DNA of 6,108 nucleotides from Candidatus Jorgensenbacteria bacterium GWA1_54_12. Lineage in GTDB: Bacteria > Patescibacteriota > Minisyncoccia > UBA6257 > GWB1-50-10. The number at the start of each line of letters is the position of its first letter. Position 1 is the first letter of the stretch. Positions 5,393-6,108 of the stretch are shown in pieces. Location of the stretch: assembly GCA_001779505.1 (NCBI GenBank), contig MFKH01000005.1:2432-8539 (forward strand), written 5' to 3'. The notes below the pieces were generated by a model. The model was not told the DNA's origin and made no database searches. It worked only from the letters and a program-made list of their open reading frames with translations. The position numbers and the translations under genes are program-made.

Positions 5393-6108
5393 GCAATCCG
5401 AAGTATGCCGCGAGCGCCTGATAACCGAGTAAAACCGTAAACGCCATGCCTCCGACAAGAAACGGGGCAAAGGGAAGCCGGTCCTTCATCGTTTTTCGCC
5501 GCAAGAGAAGCATAACTGCCCCGAATATGCCTCCCGCGATGAAGGCGATGAAGAGCGATACGGCAGTGTCGGGGAACCCTAGGATAAACCCGCCTGCAAG
5601 CGCAAGCTTCACATCGCCCCATCCCATCGCTCGCCCGCGCGAAAGAAACGCAAAGAGCGAAAGAAACGCACCGCCCAAAAGTGCGCCGAGAACGCGGCTC
5701 AAAAGAACGCTCGTTGAAGGGAAAAACATAAACGCATAATGCCGGAGAAACGATGCCGGGAAAGCCTGCAGGGGACCCGAGAAATGCATAACAAGAAGCG
5801 CCGCGCCGCACACCGCGAGAATGATATTCAGCTCGTCCGGCACAAGATACTGCCGCACGTCTATGATTGCAATCGTAAGCCATGTCAAGAATACAATTGT
5901 CCACAAAACAGAAAGAAGCGAAAACCACGCCGTGGGCGCGGTTGTATAAAACTGGACGAGATACTCCGGCACGAACGCCGCGATAAGGCCGCATATAAGC
6001 TCGACTGCGGGGTATTGAAAAGAAATCTTCGCGCCGCACCGCGCGCACCGCGCCCGGAGAAAAATAAAGGAAATGATGGGGATAAGCTCAAACCACCTCA
6101 AGACCTCT
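5385..6108 (-). CDS. pilD: Prepilin peptidase (A24 family), N-terminus cut by window edge
   Basis: This inner-membrane aspartic protease cuts the leader from type IV prepilins and pseudopilins and, in the classical enzymes, N-methylates the new N-terminus. Counting from the Leu codon at 6101, the catalytic aspartates are Asp81 ('IIDVRQYLVPDELN') and Asp163 in the 'GWGDVKL' (GxGD) motif. A CxxC pair, Cys19 and Cys22 in 'RARCARCG', is the second half of the four-Cys motif of bifunctional enzymes; the first pair should lie just outside. Hydrophobic segments cover much of the rest, and 'RLPFAPFLVGG' (208-218) is a typical C-terminal element. The TTG at 6101 is not the start: 'EVLRWFELIP' reads on in frame to the edge, and the family has about 40-50 residues before it. 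The stop TAA lies 7 nt before the GspH-like ATG, and the four following genes are its probable substrates. Confidence 0.95.
   Translation of the reverse strand, partial: EVLRWFELIPIISFIFLRARCARCGAKISFQYPAVELICGLIAAFVPEYLVQFYTTAPTAWFSLLSVLWTIVFLTWLTIAIIDVRQYLVPDELNIILAVCGAALLVMHFSGPLQAFPASFLRHYAFMFFPSTSVLLSRVLGALLGGAFLSLFAFLSRGRAMGWGDVKLALAGGFILGFPDTAVSLFIAFIAGGIFGAVMLLLRRKTMKDRLPFAPFLVGGMAFTVLLGYQALAAYFGLLL

Noticed and set aside
5378..5470. Upstream ATG extension of the GspH-like gene
   Set aside because: It would add 31 residues, bury the prepilin cleavage site and overlap the peptidase gene by 86 nt. The ATG at 5377 gives a normal 7-residue leader.
5335..6048. A 237-codon open frame on the minus strand overlapping the prepilin peptidase
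   Set aside because: It is a shifted frame of the peptidase gene, rich in Arg and Cys, and lacks membrane segments or motifs; the peptidase frame carries both catalytic aspartates.
6099..6101. TTG as the start of the prepilin peptidase
   Set aside because: The frame continues upstream as Glu-Val to the window edge, and 'LRWFELIP' is an internal motif of the family that follows the first CxxC pair.
1..6108. Recoding of UGA as glycine, as in some CPR lineages
   Set aside because: TGA ends the PilV-like, PilW-like, ligA and gatC genes at the expected lengths, each at or within 14 nt of the next start, so the standard stop code is in use.

Overview
The whole window is coding on the minus strand: eight genes, read from the right edge to the left edge, with almost no space between them. 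Junctions are 7 nt, 29 nt overlap, 4 nt overlap (ATGA), 4 nt overlap (ATGA), 6 nt, 14 nt overlap and 4 nt overlap (ATGA). No stretch over 300 bases lacks a gene. I saw no RNA gene, mobile element, CRISPR array, intergenic terminator or repeat array. The first and last genes run off the window edges.

Right to left: a prepilin peptidase (pilD type, N-terminus outside the window); four small prepilin-like proteins resembling, in order, GspH/FimT, GspI/PilV, GspJ/PilW and GspK/PilX; NAD-dependent DNA ligase ligA; gatC; and the first 374 codons of gatA. The peptidase would cleave and process the four pseudopilins, which together look like the tip (initiation) complex of a type IV pilus or type II secretion pseudopilus. 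LigA seals DNA nicks. GatC and GatA are two subunits of the amidotransferase that makes Gln-tRNA(Gln) and/or Asn-tRNA(Asn) by transamidation. The pilus genes and the housekeeping genes are linked by position and translational coupling, not by an obvious shared pathway.

The organism is most likely a member of the Patescibacteria/CPR, Parcubacteria type. This is inferred from small pseudopilins with the 'AAEGIEMVKSI' and 'ICAYGVHF' style motifs, a LigA N-terminus with 'ALDSLKKEL', extreme gene packing, and few clear Shine-Dalgarno sequences. TGA ends four genes here, which argues against the UGA=Gly lineages (Gracilibacteria, Absconditabacteria). I cannot place it more finely.

The points most worth checking are an extended -10 element whose predicted +1 falls on the A of the GspH-like ATG (a possible leaderless transcript), a Cys-to-Asp change at one zinc ligand of LigA, changed NMN-pocket residues in LigA domain Ia, and an even number of cysteines in every pseudopilin ectodomain. 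I found no convincing new multi-gene system.
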